Under the pieces are notes generated by a model. The model was not told the origin of the DNA. It searched no databases and saw nothing but the letters and a program-made list of their open reading frames with translations. Below, one piece after another: positions 52,266 through 61,151 of a stretch of 64,000 nt of DNA (the first letter of the stretch is position 1; the number at the start of each line of letters is the position of its first letter). Origin of the DNA: Stagnihabitans sp038231395 (GTDB lineage: Bacteria; Pseudomonadota; Alphaproteobacteria; Rhodobacterales; Rhodobacteraceae); the NCBI GenBank assembly GCA_038231395.1, contig JBBRLL010000013.1, forward strand, positions 24,836 to 88,835. Reading direction: 5' to 3'. A program made the position numbers and the translations under genes.

Positions 52266-52329
52266 GGCATTTACCCGCAGAGCCAGAGCATGCCGCAAGG
52301 GGCCGTGACACCCCGGCTCCGGTGGCCTT

Positions 52330-53406
52330 TCAGGCGAACCGCGCCGGCGAAAGCTGCGCCAACAAGTCCGGCTGCAACTCCGGCCCGCGCTCCAAAATCA
52401 GATCCGCCACCAGCTGACTGGCAGCGGGCGAGGTTTGAAAGCCATAGCCCCCTTGCCCCGCAAGCCAGATAAAACCCGTCTCGACCGGATCGCGCCCGAT
52501 CACCAGCACCCGGTCCGGCGCAAAGGTCCGCAGACCCGCCCAAGTGGTGATCAGCCGTGTCACAGGCTCCGTCACCATCTCCTCATAGCGCGCCAGACCC
52601 TCGGCAAGCACCATGTCATCGGCCCAGGCATCATGCGGCTCCATCGGGTCTTCCTCGGCGGGTGAGACCATCAGCGCCCCCGCATCCGGCTTGGCGTACC
52701 AGGTTTCACCGCAACCGAAGATCATTGGCCATTTGGAAACATCATGCCCGCCCGGGGCCGGTATTCGCGCGATGGATCGGCGATAGGGCTGAAACCCCAA
52801 CGGGGCAATCCCGGCAAGCGTCGCCACCTGATCCACCCAGGACCCTGCCGCATTGACCACCAGCCGCGTCGTGATCTCCTGACCGCCCGCCATCACCCGC
52901 CAACCACCGGCAATCCGGGCGATTTCGCTGACCTTGACCGCCAGACGGAACTCCGCCCCGTTGGCGCGCGCGGTCCGGGCAAATCCTTGCAGCAAAAGGT
53001 CGGTGTCAATGTCCAAGGCGTGGTCTCCAAAGGCGGCAAAAGCCACCGTCTCGGGGTTGAGCACGGGGACCAACGCCCGCGCTTCGGTGACCGAAATGTC
53101 ACAAACCCCCAGTGCTGCACATTCCGCCGCAAACTCCGTTGCCTGATCGCTTTTGGCTACCATCAACAGGCCGCGCGGGCTCAGCACACCCTCTGCCGCA
53201 CGCAGGTAATCGCCCGAGGCAATCGTCAGCCCCACCACCGGCGGCAGACCATAAGTCGGTTCGTAGAGTGCGGCAGACCGGCCCGAGGTATGGTAGGCCA
53301 GCGCCGTCTCGGCCTCGACCAGCACGACCTTGCCGTGTGGCGCCAGCCGTGCCGCAGCCGAAACCCCGGCAATGCCTCCGCCGATGATCAGAAAATCCGC
53401 ATCCAT
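52330..53406 (-). CDS. FAD-dependent D-amino acid/glycine oxidase family protein
   Basis: 358 residues from the ATG at 53406 (MDADFLIIGGGIAG), with GGAG upstream; the 94-codon extension is non-conserved. FAD-binding GGGIAGVSAAARL at 8-20, LVEAETALAYHTSGRSAALYEP, a middle substrate domain, VNAAGSWVDQVA, and C-terminal GQGGYGFQTSPAASQLVADLI. Oxidises an amino acid or amine with O2 or a quinone. Substrate unknown. Convergent with the LysR gene and separated from the transporter operon by a terminator, so functional linkage is not implied. Confidence 0.85.
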   Translation of the reverse strand: MDADFLIIGGGIAGVSAAARLAPHGKVVLVEAETALAYHTSGRSAALYEPTYGLPPVVGLTIASGDYLRAAEGVLSPRGLLMVAKSDQATEFAAECAALGVCDISVTEARALVPVLNPETVAFAAFGDHALDIDTDLLLQGFARTARANGAEFRLAVKVSEIARIAGGWRVMAGGQEITTRLVVNAAGSWVDQVATLAGIAPLGFQPYRRSIARIPAPGGHDVSKWPMIFGCGETWYAKPDAGALMVSPAEEDPMEPHDAWADDMVLAEGLARYEEMVTEPVTRLITTWAGLRTFAPDRVLVIGRDPVETGFIWLAGQGGYGFQTSPAASQLVADLILERGPELQPDLLAQLSPARFA

Positions 53407-53654
53407 GCCCGTCTCCGTTTCGCGAAGCTTTTCCATGGTTTGATCAAAGTCACAAGATGGGGTGGTGGATTTCCTTGCCGGGACCCGGGCCATTCGGCTG
53501 CCGCTTAGCTTCGACCATATCTGCTGCGGGGAAGGGGCGCAGGCTGGTGCCAGGGAAGCGGAGTTGAAGCGCGGCAAGTTCCAAAGAGATATCACGTCCT
53601 CCGGTAGGATGGGCAATCTGCCCATCTTCCTCACGAAGCCCGCTGCCGCAAATG

Positions 53655-53679
53655 AAAAAGGCCCGCACACCGGCGGGCC
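53655..53679 (-). terminator. intrinsic terminator of the BMP transporter operon
   Basis: On the minus strand GGCCCGC and GCGGGCC form a seven-base stem with a six-base loop, followed by TTTTT. It lies 21 bases past the BMP gene stop. Confidence 0.85.
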
Positions 53680-53700
53680 CCTCCCCAACTCAGACCCGGA

Positions 53701-54792
53701 TCAAGAGGCGCTTTCGACGCCCTTCACGAACCAATCCATCACGGCCAGATCAGCATCCTGCATCACTTCGCCGTCTTTCACCTTCAACGTGCCATCCTGT
53801 GCATAGATCGGCCCGGTGAAGATGTTGAACGACCCGGCCTTGTAGGCCGCCTGCACCTTGTCCGCATCGGCCGCAGCCTCTGCCGTCACACCTTTGGAAT
53901 AGGGCGCGATCACAACCGTGCCTTCCTTGAACCCATCCCACGTGTCGGTCGAGGACCATTTGCCATCCAGCACCGCCTGCGCCCGGGCGACATAATAGGG
54001 GCCCCAGATGTCCTCAATCGCGGTCAGATGCGCGTTCGGCGCGAACTGCGACATATCGGCACCCTGGCCAAAGCCGAACAGACCCTTCTGCTCCAGGATC
54101 TGCAACGGACCGGGAGAGTCCGTATGCGTCGTCACCACATCGCATCCAAGGTTGATCAGCGTCTCGGTGGCCGCAGCCTCTTTCGGCGGATCAAACCAGC
54201 TGTCGATCAGCACCAGCTTGACCGTCGCCTTGGGGTTCTCCTTCTGCGCCGACAAGGCAAAAGAGTTCACGCCCAGCACCACTTCCGGCACCTTGTAGCT
54301 GCCCAGATAGCCCAGCACGCCCGACTTTGACATCTTGCCCGCAATGGTGCCCAGAACCGCACGCCCCTCGTGGAACTTGGAGTTATAGGTCGACACGTTG
54401 TCAGCCCGCTTGAACCCGGTGCAATGTTCGAACTTCACGTCCTTGAACTCACCCGCGACCTGTACGGTCTGGTCCATATAGCCGTATGATGTCGTGAAGA
54501 TCAGCTTGCAGCCCTGCTGCGCCAGATCGCGGATCACCGGAATGGCGCTGGCATCTTCGGCGACGTTCTCGACATAGATCGTCTCGACCTTGTCGCCCAA
54601 CGCCGTCTCAATCGCCAGACGGCCCTTGTTATGCGCCCAGGTCCAGCCATAGTCGCCAATCGGCCCCAGTAAAATGAAGCCGATCTTCAGCTTGTCAGCG
54701 GCCAGCACCGGCGATGCAAGGGTGGCCAGCGTCGCCACGCCAGCCCCTTTCATCAGACTGCGCCGGGTTAAGGTGTGGGACATCTTGGTCAT
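53701..54792 (-). CDS. BMP-family periplasmic binding protein (nucleoside/purine type)
   Basis: 363 residues. Twin-arginine-like signal peptide MSHTLTRRSLMKGAGVATLATLASPVLAA followed by KIGFILLGPIGDYGWTWAHNKGRLAIE, the PnrA/Med/BMP start. Further marks: IFTTSYGYMDQTV, VNSFALSAQKENP and VVTTHTDSPGPLQILEQKG. Members bind nucleosides, purine bases or related heterocycles. Leads to two permease genes and an ATPase located upstream in the transcript direction reversed, that is, this is the last gene of the cluster on the minus strand. Terminator follows directly. Confidence 0.88.
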   Translation of the reverse strand: MTKMSHTLTRRSLMKGAGVATLATLASPVLAADKLKIGFILLGPIGDYGWTWAHNKGRLAIETALGDKVETIYVENVAEDASAIPVIRDLAQQGCKLIFTTSYGYMDQTVQVAGEFKDVKFEHCTGFKRADNVSTYNSKFHEGRAVLGTIAGKMSKSGVLGYLGSYKVPEVVLGVNSFALSAQKENPKATVKLVLIDSWFDPPKEAAATETLINLGCDVVTTHTDSPGPLQILEQKGLFGFGQGADMSQFAPNAHLTAIEDIWGPYYVARAQAVLDGKWSSTDTWDGFKEGTVVIAPYSKGVTAEAAADADKVQAAYKAGSFNIFTGPIYAQDGTLKVKDGEVMQDADLAVMDWFVKGVESAS

Positions 54793-54816
54793 CAGACTCT
54801 CCTGTTGGTTTTTTGT

Positions 54817-55740
54817 TCAGGTTGAAGGAAGAAACGGTTTTCCCAGACACGCCGGGGCATTGGCACCAGCGGTGCCGCGGGACGAGATGAACGAAAGGGC
54901 AACCACGGTCATGGCGTAGGGCATAGCGGCCCAGAATTGGCTCGGCAAGATTGAGAAGCCGACACCCTTGGCCAAAAGCTCCAACGCCATCAGGATGCCG
55001 AAAAAATAGGCGCCCGCCAGCAGCCGCCCGGTGCGCCAGCCGGCAAACACCACCAGCGCCAAGGCGATCCAGCCGCGCCCCGCCGTCATCTTCTCGGCCC
55101 ACATCGGCGTGATCACCATGCTGAAATAGCAGCCGCCGATCCCCGCCATCGCCCCGCCAAAGGCAATCGCGGCATAGCGCACCCTGACCACCGAATAGCC
55201 GATGGAATGGGCCGAAAGGTCATTCTCGCCCACCGCCCGCAAGATCAGTCCGGCCCGGGTGGCGGTCAGAAACCACGTCGTCAGCGGCACCATGATCAGC
55301 GCAAAATAAACGATGGGCGAATAGCCGAAAATCACCTGCAACACCGGATGCTTGCTCAGGCTCGCCGGAAACACGCTGAGAAACGGCACCACGATCCGCC
55401 CGGTGAACCCCAGCCCCAAAAGCGAGGATATCCCGGTGCCAAAGATCGTCAGCGCCAGCCCGGTCGCCACCTGATTGGAGTTCAGCTGCAACACCAGCAC
55501 CGCAAACAACATGCTCGCCAGCGCGCCGCCCACGGCAGCGCCCACCACCCCAAGCCACGGATTTCCCGTGTAAACCGTGACGCCAAAGCCAGAGATGGCA
55601 CCGACCAGCATCATCCCCTCCACGCCCAGATTAAGGACGCCGGACTTTTCCACCACCAACTCGCCCAAACCGGCCAGCAGGATCGGCGTCGTCAGCCCGA
55701 CCACCGTGATGATCTCGGCAATGATGAAAGCCCAGTTCAT
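54817..55740 (-). CDS. ABC transporter permease, nucleoside (NupQ/YufQ) type
   Basis: 307 residues with eight to nine hydrophobic helices. NLGVEGMMLVGAISGF near residue 37 and GTGISSLLGLGFTGR, ENDLSAHSIGYSVVRVRYAAIAFGG are typical of the second permease of BMP-linked transporters. It starts one base after the first permease gene and ends 24 bases before the BMP gene. Forms half of the channel. Confidence 0.88.
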   Translation of the reverse strand: MNWAFIIAEIITVVGLTTPILLAGLGELVVEKSGVLNLGVEGMMLVGAISGFGVTVYTGNPWLGVVGAAVGGALASMLFAVLVLQLNSNQVATGLALTIFGTGISSLLGLGFTGRIVVPFLSVFPASLSKHPVLQVIFGYSPIVYFALIMVPLTTWFLTATRAGLILRAVGENDLSAHSIGYSVVRVRYAAIAFGGAMAGIGGCYFSMVITPMWAEKMTAGRGWIALALVVFAGWRTGRLLAGAYFFGILMALELLAKGVGFSILPSQFWAAMPYAMTVVALSFISSRGTAGANAPACLGKPFLPST

Positions 55741-55741
55741 C

Positions 55742-56806
55742 TCAGACCCCTTTCACGATGACACGCACGCGGTAGCGCACCAGAATATCGCTCGCCAGAA
55801 TGAAGAACAGCATCATCGCCTGAAAAATCCCCGCCGTCGAATTGGGGATATGGACCGAGGTTTGCGCCATCTGCCCACCCACATAGGTCACCGCCAGAAC
55901 GATCCCGGCCACCAGACAGCCGATCGGGTTCAGCCTGCCCAAAAACGCCACGATGATCGCGGTGAACCCGTAACCGGAGGCGAAGCCAAGGTCGACCTTG
56001 TGCAACACCCCGGTAAACTCCAGCGCGCCAGCAAGCCCTGCCATGGTCCCGCCAATCACCAGTGTCGCCCAGATGGTGCGCTTGCTGTCAAACCCGCCAT
56101 GCCGCGCCGCAGTCGGAGAAGAGCCCACCACCCGCACCTGATAGCCAAACTCGCTGCGCGACATGATCACCCAGAACACAAATGGCAGGATCACGGCGAT
56201 CAACACCCCCAGATGCACGGTCGATCCGGGCCAGACCGGCAAAGTCTGGCTGGGGTCCAAGGGGGCGGTTGCCGGAAAGTTGCGCCCGTTCGGGTCTTTC
56301 CACGGTCCGCCGACCAGATATCCCAACACCTGCAACGCCACATAGGTCAGCATCAGACTGGACAGGATCTCGTTCACATTGAACCTTGTGCGCAGCACAG
56401 CCGGTATGGCAGCCCATGCCCCGCCGCCGATCATCCCGGCGATCACCATCAGCAGAACCACGAAAAACCCGCCGCTGGTGCCGAACGCAATCCCCACGCC
56501 CGCCGCACTCAGCGCGCCGATCACATACTGCCCCTCGGCCCCGATGTTCCAGACCTGCGCCCGGTTGCCCATCGACAGGCCCAAGGCGATGATGACCAAC
56601 GGTGCCGCCTTCAACGCCACATCCTGCCATTTGTAGGTGGCAAGGATCGGCGACAGGAAAATATCGACCACCGCCTTGGTGCCATTGATCCCGATCAGAT
56701 CGAACACCACCATCCCGATCAGCATGGTCAGCAGGACCGAGGCGATGGGCGTCGCCACCAGCATCGCCACCGACGCCTCCCGCCGCTTTTCCAGCTTAAG
56801 CCGCAT
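55742..56806 (-). CDS. ABC transporter permease, nucleoside (NupP/YufP) type
   Basis: 354 residues. RVRPERREA-like basic start MRLKLEKRREASVAML, helices, then WNIGAEGQYVIGALSAAGV, RTRFNVNEILSSLMLTYVAL and GFTAIIVAFLGRLNPIGCLVAGIVLA, matching the first permease of BMP-linked importers. It overlaps the ATPase gene by 11 bases. Pairs with the next permease to form the membrane channel. Confidence 0.88.
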   Translation of the reverse strand: MRLKLEKRREASVAMLVATPIASVLLTMLIGMVVFDLIGINGTKAVVDIFLSPILATYKWQDVALKAAPLVIIALGLSMGNRAQVWNIGAEGQYVIGALSAAGVGIAFGTSGGFFVVLLMVIAGMIGGGAWAAIPAVLRTRFNVNEILSSLMLTYVALQVLGYLVGGPWKDPNGRNFPATAPLDPSQTLPVWPGSTVHLGVLIAVILPFVFWVIMSRSEFGYQVRVVGSSPTAARHGGFDSKRTIWATLVIGGTMAGLAGALEFTGVLHKVDLGFASGYGFTAIIVAFLGRLNPIGCLVAGIVLAVTYVGGQMAQTSVHIPNSTAGIFQAMMLFFILASDILVRYRVRVIVKGV

Positions 56807-58322
56807 GGTTGGCCTCGCCGTGTATGCCGCCCATCAGCAAGCCAATCTCGTCAATCCTGGCCTCCGCCACCTGCATCGGGGCCGAAAGCCGCCCGCCATT
56901 GATCACCGCCAAAGTGTCACACAGGCTCAACAATTCGTCCAAATCCTGGCTGATCACCACAATCGCCGAACCTTCAGCCGCAAGATCGACCAAGGCCTGA
57001 TGGATGGCCCCGGCAGCCCCGGCATCCACCCCCCAGGTCGGCTGGCTGACCACCAGAACCTGCGGCTTTTGCAAAATCTCGCGCCCCATGATGTATTTCT
57101 GCAAATTGCCGCCCGACAGGCTTTCCGCCGAAGCGCCGGGGCCGGTGGCCTTGACCGAAAACGCCTCGATCACCTCACCGGCATAGGTCCGCGCTGCCTT
57201 GGGGTCAATCAGCCCGGCCCGCACCATGCCCAACCGGTCGCGCGCGGTCAGGATGGCGTTGTCGGCCAGACTGAAGATCGGCACCGCCGCATGACCGTTG
57301 CGTTCTTCGGGAACCGAGGCTACACCCTGCGCCCGCCGATCCCGCGCCTTCATCCGGCCCACCGCCACCCCGTCCACCGTGACGGACGCCGCGTTGTCAT
57401 TCGGCTCCTCGCCCGACAAAGCCAGCAACAGCGCGTTTTGCCCATTGCCCGCCACACCTGCGATGCCAAAAATCTCCCCGGCGCGGACGGCAAAGGAAAT
57501 ATCCTTCAACGCCGTGCCAAACGGCCCCTCCGCCGCCAAGTTCAACCCGCGCACCTGCAACTTCTCAACCCCGAAGCTGCGCGAGGCACCGCGCTGAATA
57601 TCCTTCAAACTGCCGCCAATCATCTTTTCGGCCATCGAGCGGCTGGTTTCCACCTTCGGATCGCAGGTATCCACCAGCTTGCCGCCACGCAAGATCGTCG
57701 CCGTATCACACAGCGCTTTGATCTCATGCAGCTTGTGGCTGATGTAAAGAATACTGCAACCCTCCGCCGCCAGCTTGCGCAGCACGACAAACAACTGGTC
57801 CACCTCTTGCGGCGTCAGGACCGAGGTCGGCTCGTCCATGATCAACAGCTTGGGGTTCAACAGCAGGGCCCGCACAATCTCTATCCGCTGCCGCTCACCC
57901 ACCGACAGGGTAGAGACAATCCGGTGCGGCTCCAGCTTCAGCCCATACTGGCCCATCACGGCGACAATCTTCGCCTCCAACTCGCGCGCCGGGATCTTCG
58001 CATCCATCCCGAGAGCGATATTTTCCAGCACCGTCATCGCCTCGAACAGCGAGAAGTGCTGAAACACCATGCCAACGCCCAACTTGCGCGCAGCCTTGGG
58101 GTTGGCCACCGTGATCCGCTGCCCGTCCCAGCGGATTTCGCCAGCGTCGGGCTGCATGATCCCGTAGATCATCTTGACCAGCGTCGATTTCCCCGCACCA
58201 TTCTCGCCCAGCAAGGCATGGATCTCGCCGGGTTTGACCGAAAACCCCACCTGATCATTCGCCAGAACGCCCGGAAAGCGCTTGGTGATGCCGGTCAGTT
58301 GCAGGCGGACAGGTTCGGCCAT
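56796..58322 (-). CDS. ABC transporter ATPase, two domains (nucleoside type)
   Basis: 508 residues from the ATG at 58322, eight bases after GGAG; upstream ATGs at 58337 and 58352 lack sites. Two ATPase domains as in RbsA/NupA: LLGENGAGKSTLVKM, LSVGERQRIEIVRALL, LIMDEPTSVLTP in the first; GVAGNGQNALLLALSG, LSGGNLQKYIMGREI, VVSQPTWGVDAGA in the second, where Walker A and B are degenerate as usual. First gene of the operon. Together with the divergent deaminase it suggests purine or nucleoside uptake and breakdown. Confidence 0.9.
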   Translation of the reverse strand: MAEPVRLQLTGITKRFPGVLANDQVGFSVKPGEIHALLGENGAGKSTLVKMIYGIMQPDAGEIRWDGQRITVANPKAARKLGVGMVFQHFSLFEAMTVLENIALGMDAKIPARELEAKIVAVMGQYGLKLEPHRIVSTLSVGERQRIEIVRALLLNPKLLIMDEPTSVLTPQEVDQLFVVLRKLAAEGCSILYISHKLHEIKALCDTATILRGGKLVDTCDPKVETSRSMAEKMIGGSLKDIQRGASRSFGVEKLQVRGLNLAAEGPFGTALKDISFAVRAGEIFGIAGVAGNGQNALLLALSGEEPNDNAASVTVDGVAVGRMKARDRRAQGVASVPEERNGHAAVPIFSLADNAILTARDRLGMVRAGLIDPKAARTYAGEVIEAFSVKATGPGASAESLSGGNLQKYIMGREILQKPQVLVVSQPTWGVDAGAAGAIHQALVDLAAEGSAIVVISQDLDELLSLCDTLAVINGGRLSAPMQVAEARIDEIGLLMGGIHGEANHAA

Positions 58323-58712
58323 TGGCGCTCCGTTCATCATGGCTGGCTGCAAAAGTGATGACTGCGCGCGGGGGTCCTGTATATGCAGCCGGAATTTGAA
58401 GCAGCTTCAGGATTTCGCCACAAAACCGTCATGCGGCGGCAAAATACCCCCGTGTTCCGGCGAACCAGCCGCATTTTCCCCACAGCTTACCCCCAAGCCA
58501 GCCGTCTTTTGCAGCTGTTGTCTCAGGCAAGGCTAGACCGGAACCAAGTTCTGAAACAAGGGATTCCCACGCGCCATCCGGCCATTCCGCCCAAGTTCCG
58601 GGCAAATGCCCGTGAAACTGGCAAAAACCCCTGACATCGCCGCCAGAAGCCCGACCTTGCCAGCCGCCGCTTTCCCGGCAAAGCTGTGGCACCCCTCAAT
58701 CCGGAGATTGCA
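58323..58712. other. divergent promoter region, no gene recognised
   Basis: 390 bases between the transporter operon and the deaminase gene. It should contain promoters for both. No coding signal; no clear operator dyad could be selected. Short CCGGCAAAG and GGCAAAT repeats are unremarkable in this composition. Confidence 0.4.
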
Positions 58713-59186
58713 ATGATCCTTGACCACGAAGCCCTCCTGCGCCGCGCCATCGCGGAATCCGCCAAAGCGCGAGAGGCCGGAAACCACCCTTTTGCCTCCA
58801 TCCTTGTCGGTCCCGATGGCACCGTCCTGATGACCCAGCACAACGCCTATATGCCCGACCATGACATGACCGGCCACGCCGAGCGTGTGCTGATGACCCG
58901 CGCCTCCACCACTTTGCCACGCGCGATTCTGGCCGAATGCACGATTTACACCAGTGCAGAGCCCTGTGCGATGTGCGCCGGTGCCATCTACTGGACCGGG
59001 CTGAAACGCGTGGTTTTCGGCCTGACAGAGCGCGATCTGAAAGCCATCACCGGCAATCATCCGGAAAACCCGACCCTCGACCTGCCGTGCCACGTGGTGT
59101 TTGCCGCAGGCCAGCGTCAGGTCGAGGTGGTAGGCCCGATGCTGGAAGCCGAAGCCGCCGAGGTTCACGTCGGGGCGTGGGACTAG
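58713..59186 (+). CDS. nucleoside/guanine deaminase, CMP/dCMP deaminase family
   Basis: 157 residues from the ATG at 58713 (MILDHEALLRRAIAES), with CCGGAGATTGCA upstream. Zinc site: His55 and catalytic Glu57 in TGHAERV, Cys85 and Cys88 in EPCAMCAGA. Length and IYWTGLKRVVFGLTERDL fit the guanine/nucleoside deaminase group rather than TadA, which carries other tRNA-binding residues. It faces away from a purine-type importer, so hydrolytic deamination of imported purines (guanine to xanthine) is the likely job. Confidence 0.85.
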   Translation: MILDHEALLRRAIAESAKAREAGNHPFASILVGPDGTVLMTQHNAYMPDHDMTGHAERVLMTRASTTLPRAILAECTIYTSAEPCAMCAGAIYWTGLKRVVFGLTERDLKAITGNHPENPTLDLPCHVVFAAGQRQVEVVGPMLEAEAAEVHVGAWD

Positions 59187-59223
59187 CCCTTTTCCCCGGC
59201 CGTTCACTATACCCGGCCCGGCC

Positions 59224-59254
59224 GCGCGCCCTGCAAAACCGACAGGGCCGCGCG
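59224..59254. terminator. GC-rich hairpin between convergent genes
   Basis: GCGCG-CCCTG pairs with CAGGG-CGCGC, with one unpaired base, around a nine-base loop, between the deaminase stop and the VOC gene stop. No T-tract. Possible two-way terminator. Confidence 0.45.
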
Positions 59255-59255
59255 C

Positions 59256-59684
59256 TTACCAGCTTCCGGTATTGCCCATACTGGCCCACGGCTCTTGCGG
59301 GGCCAGACTTTCGCCCATCTGTAACAGCTCGATCGAGATATTGTCCGGGCTGCGGACAAACGCCATATGGCCATCGCGCGGCGGGCGGTTGATCAGCACC
59401 CCAGCCGCCTGAAGTTTGGCGCAAATCTCGTAGATGTTCTCGAACTCATAGGCCAGATGGCCAAAATGCCGGCTGTCCGATGGCAGACCCGTATCGCCAT
59501 CCCAGTTGTAGGTCAGTTCGACCGGCGCTTCCGGCTGGCCCGGTGCTGCCATGAACACCAGCGTAAAGCGGCCCTTGTCGTTGGTATATCGGCGGATCTC
59601 CTCCAGCCCCAACAGCTTGTAAAAGGCAATCGACGCCTCAAGATCCAGTACGCGGACCATCGTATGCAGATAGCGGATTTTCAT
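59256..59684 (-). CDS. VOC-family protein, glyoxalase I-like
   Basis: 142 residues from the ATG at 59684 (MKIRYLHTMVRV), with GGAGGA seven bases upstream. Two beta-alpha-beta-beta-beta modules; metal-ligand positions of glyoxalase I are suggested by His7, Glu in VELTYNW, His in FGHLAYEFENI and Glu in SIELLQ. The start HTMVRVLDLEASIAFY and GDTGLPSDSRHFGHLA match lactoylglutathione lyases. It would convert the methylglyoxal-glutathione adduct to lactoylglutathione. Other VOC activities cannot be excluded. Confidence 0.82.
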   Translation of the reverse strand: MKIRYLHTMVRVLDLEASIAFYKLLGLEEIRRYTNDKGRFTLVFMAAPGQPEAPVELTYNWDGDTGLPSDSRHFGHLAYEFENIYEICAKLQAAGVLINRPPRDGHMAFVRSPDNISIELLQMGESLAPQEPWASMGNTGSW

Positions 59685-59765
59685 GGTGTTCCTCCGGTCG
59701 GCCCCATAGCCCCGCACCAGCCTACCACGGCGCACCGCGATTGCCAGATCAGAAGCGAGGGCAGA

Positions 59766-61151
59766 TCAGAAGCGCGAGCGGACGCTGACGCCCACCCCCA
59801 CGTTCTGCGTATCGTTCAACGAGGTGTTTGACCCGTTCCGGTTGAAGGTCAGCGACAGAACCGGCGCAAAGCCAAGGTAATTCACCCGGACCAAAGTGGC
59901 TGCCAGACTGGCCGACACGATCACATCATGCCGCCCCTCCGGATAGTCATTCCAGCGCGGAAAATCCTTGCGCGCCAGACTTAAGCTTGCCGCCATCTGC
60001 ATCCCCGCCACCGGTTTGGCCTTCTGCCAGTCCACCGTCACCCCGGACGAGGTGTCCAGCGTCCGGCCATTCGACGCGGTCTGGTCCTGCTGATAGGTCA
60101 GCCGGAGCGCATCGCCATTCTTCTGCCGCTGCGTCACCCCGACCGTGGCTGACACCGTGCCGGACGAAGCTTGCGGCCGGTCAATCCGCACCTGACGTTG
60201 CAAGGTCAGGCTGCCTTCCAGCGACAAAGTGCCCGAAACCGGACGCTCCAGCCCGACCTCCAGATTGCCATAGTTGGACAGATCGTGGTCGCCGTACCAG
60301 TCATGCCCGATGGTCGCGGCCAGATGCGCCACCGTGCCCGACGCCCCCAACGCCATCCGGTGCGACAGGCCAATCTCCAACGCGCCATAGCTGTAGTCGC
60401 TGCTGCGTACGCCCGGCGCTTTGGCGCGCGCATCCCGTGACAGCCAGATCACTTGGGTTGAGGCCGAAAACGTCAGCGCCGTCAGGCTCCGCTCGGTTTG
60501 CGCCAGCCGGTATTGCCCCGAAACTCCAAACGCCCCGGCAACCCCCGACAACGCTTTCTGTTCGTTCTGCGTGTAAAACTCCAGATGGCCGAAAAACGGA
60601 TCATAAACCGAATAGGTCTGATCCCGAGAGCCGTTGGTCACGTTGGCAGAGGGGCGCAGCGAGGCCTGAATGTTCAACGTCAGCGGGTTTTGCTCGCGCA
60701 CATAGTTGAAATCCGCCACCGCCTGCTGTTGAGCCTGCCCGGTGGGCGCGTTCTGCACGGCTTGGCGCAGCCAGTATTGCGCCAGCGTCCGGTGATCCTG
60801 CAACGACAGCGCCTGTGCGACACTGGTGGCCGCCCAATAGCGCTGGCTGGAATCCTTGGCCGCAGCCCAGGCTGCGCGTGCCGCGGCCTCGCTTTCCGGC
60901 AACCGGTGCAGCACCCGCAACGCCTGCGCCTGCAAGACCAAAGCCGAACTGTCGGCAGGATCGCGGGCCAGCAAAGCGCCAGCGATGGTCAGCGCCTGTT
61001 CGGCAAAGCCCTTGGTCAGCGCCTCAAACCCAAAGGCGCGCATCTGGTCGGCATTCAGTACGGCAGGCTTGGCCTCTGCCTTATGCGCCGGAGCCGTCGC
61101 AAAAATCCCCGCCGCCAACATCAGAAGGGCGGCCGCCAGGGCCCGCTTCAC
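59766..61151 (-). CDS. Slam-family outer-membrane protein (DUF560), type XI secretion candidate
   Basis: 461 residues. Signal peptide MKRALAAALLMLAAGIFATAPAHKAEA, then a helical TPR-like N-terminal domain (about 30-150: FGFEALTKGFAEQALTIAGALLARDP, ALVLQAQALRVLHRLPESEAAARA), then from about 160 (NPLTLNIQASLRPSANVTNGS) a beta-rich barrel to the end, with the last residues SVRSRF, a C-terminal aromatic OMP signature. This is the Slam architecture. Slams move TbpB-like lipoproteins or soluble relatives across the outer membrane. The gene overlaps the stop of a TbpB-like gene by four bases, which supports the call. Confidence 0.78.
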   Translation of the reverse strand: MKRALAAALLMLAAGIFATAPAHKAEAKPAVLNADQMRAFGFEALTKGFAEQALTIAGALLARDPADSSALVLQAQALRVLHRLPESEAAARAAWAAAKDSSQRYWAATSVAQALSLQDHRTLAQYWLRQAVQNAPTGQAQQQAVADFNYVREQNPLTLNIQASLRPSANVTNGSRDQTYSVYDPFFGHLEFYTQNEQKALSGVAGAFGVSGQYRLAQTERSLTALTFSASTQVIWLSRDARAKAPGVRSSDYSYGALEIGLSHRMALGASGTVAHLAATIGHDWYGDHDLSNYGNLEVGLERPVSGTLSLEGSLTLQRQVRIDRPQASSGTVSATVGVTQRQKNGDALRLTYQQDQTASNGRTLDTSSGVTVDWQKAKPVAGMQMAASLSLARKDFPRWNDYPEGRHDVIVSASLAATLVRVNYLGFAPVLSLTFNRNGSNTSLNDTQNVGVGVSVRSRF

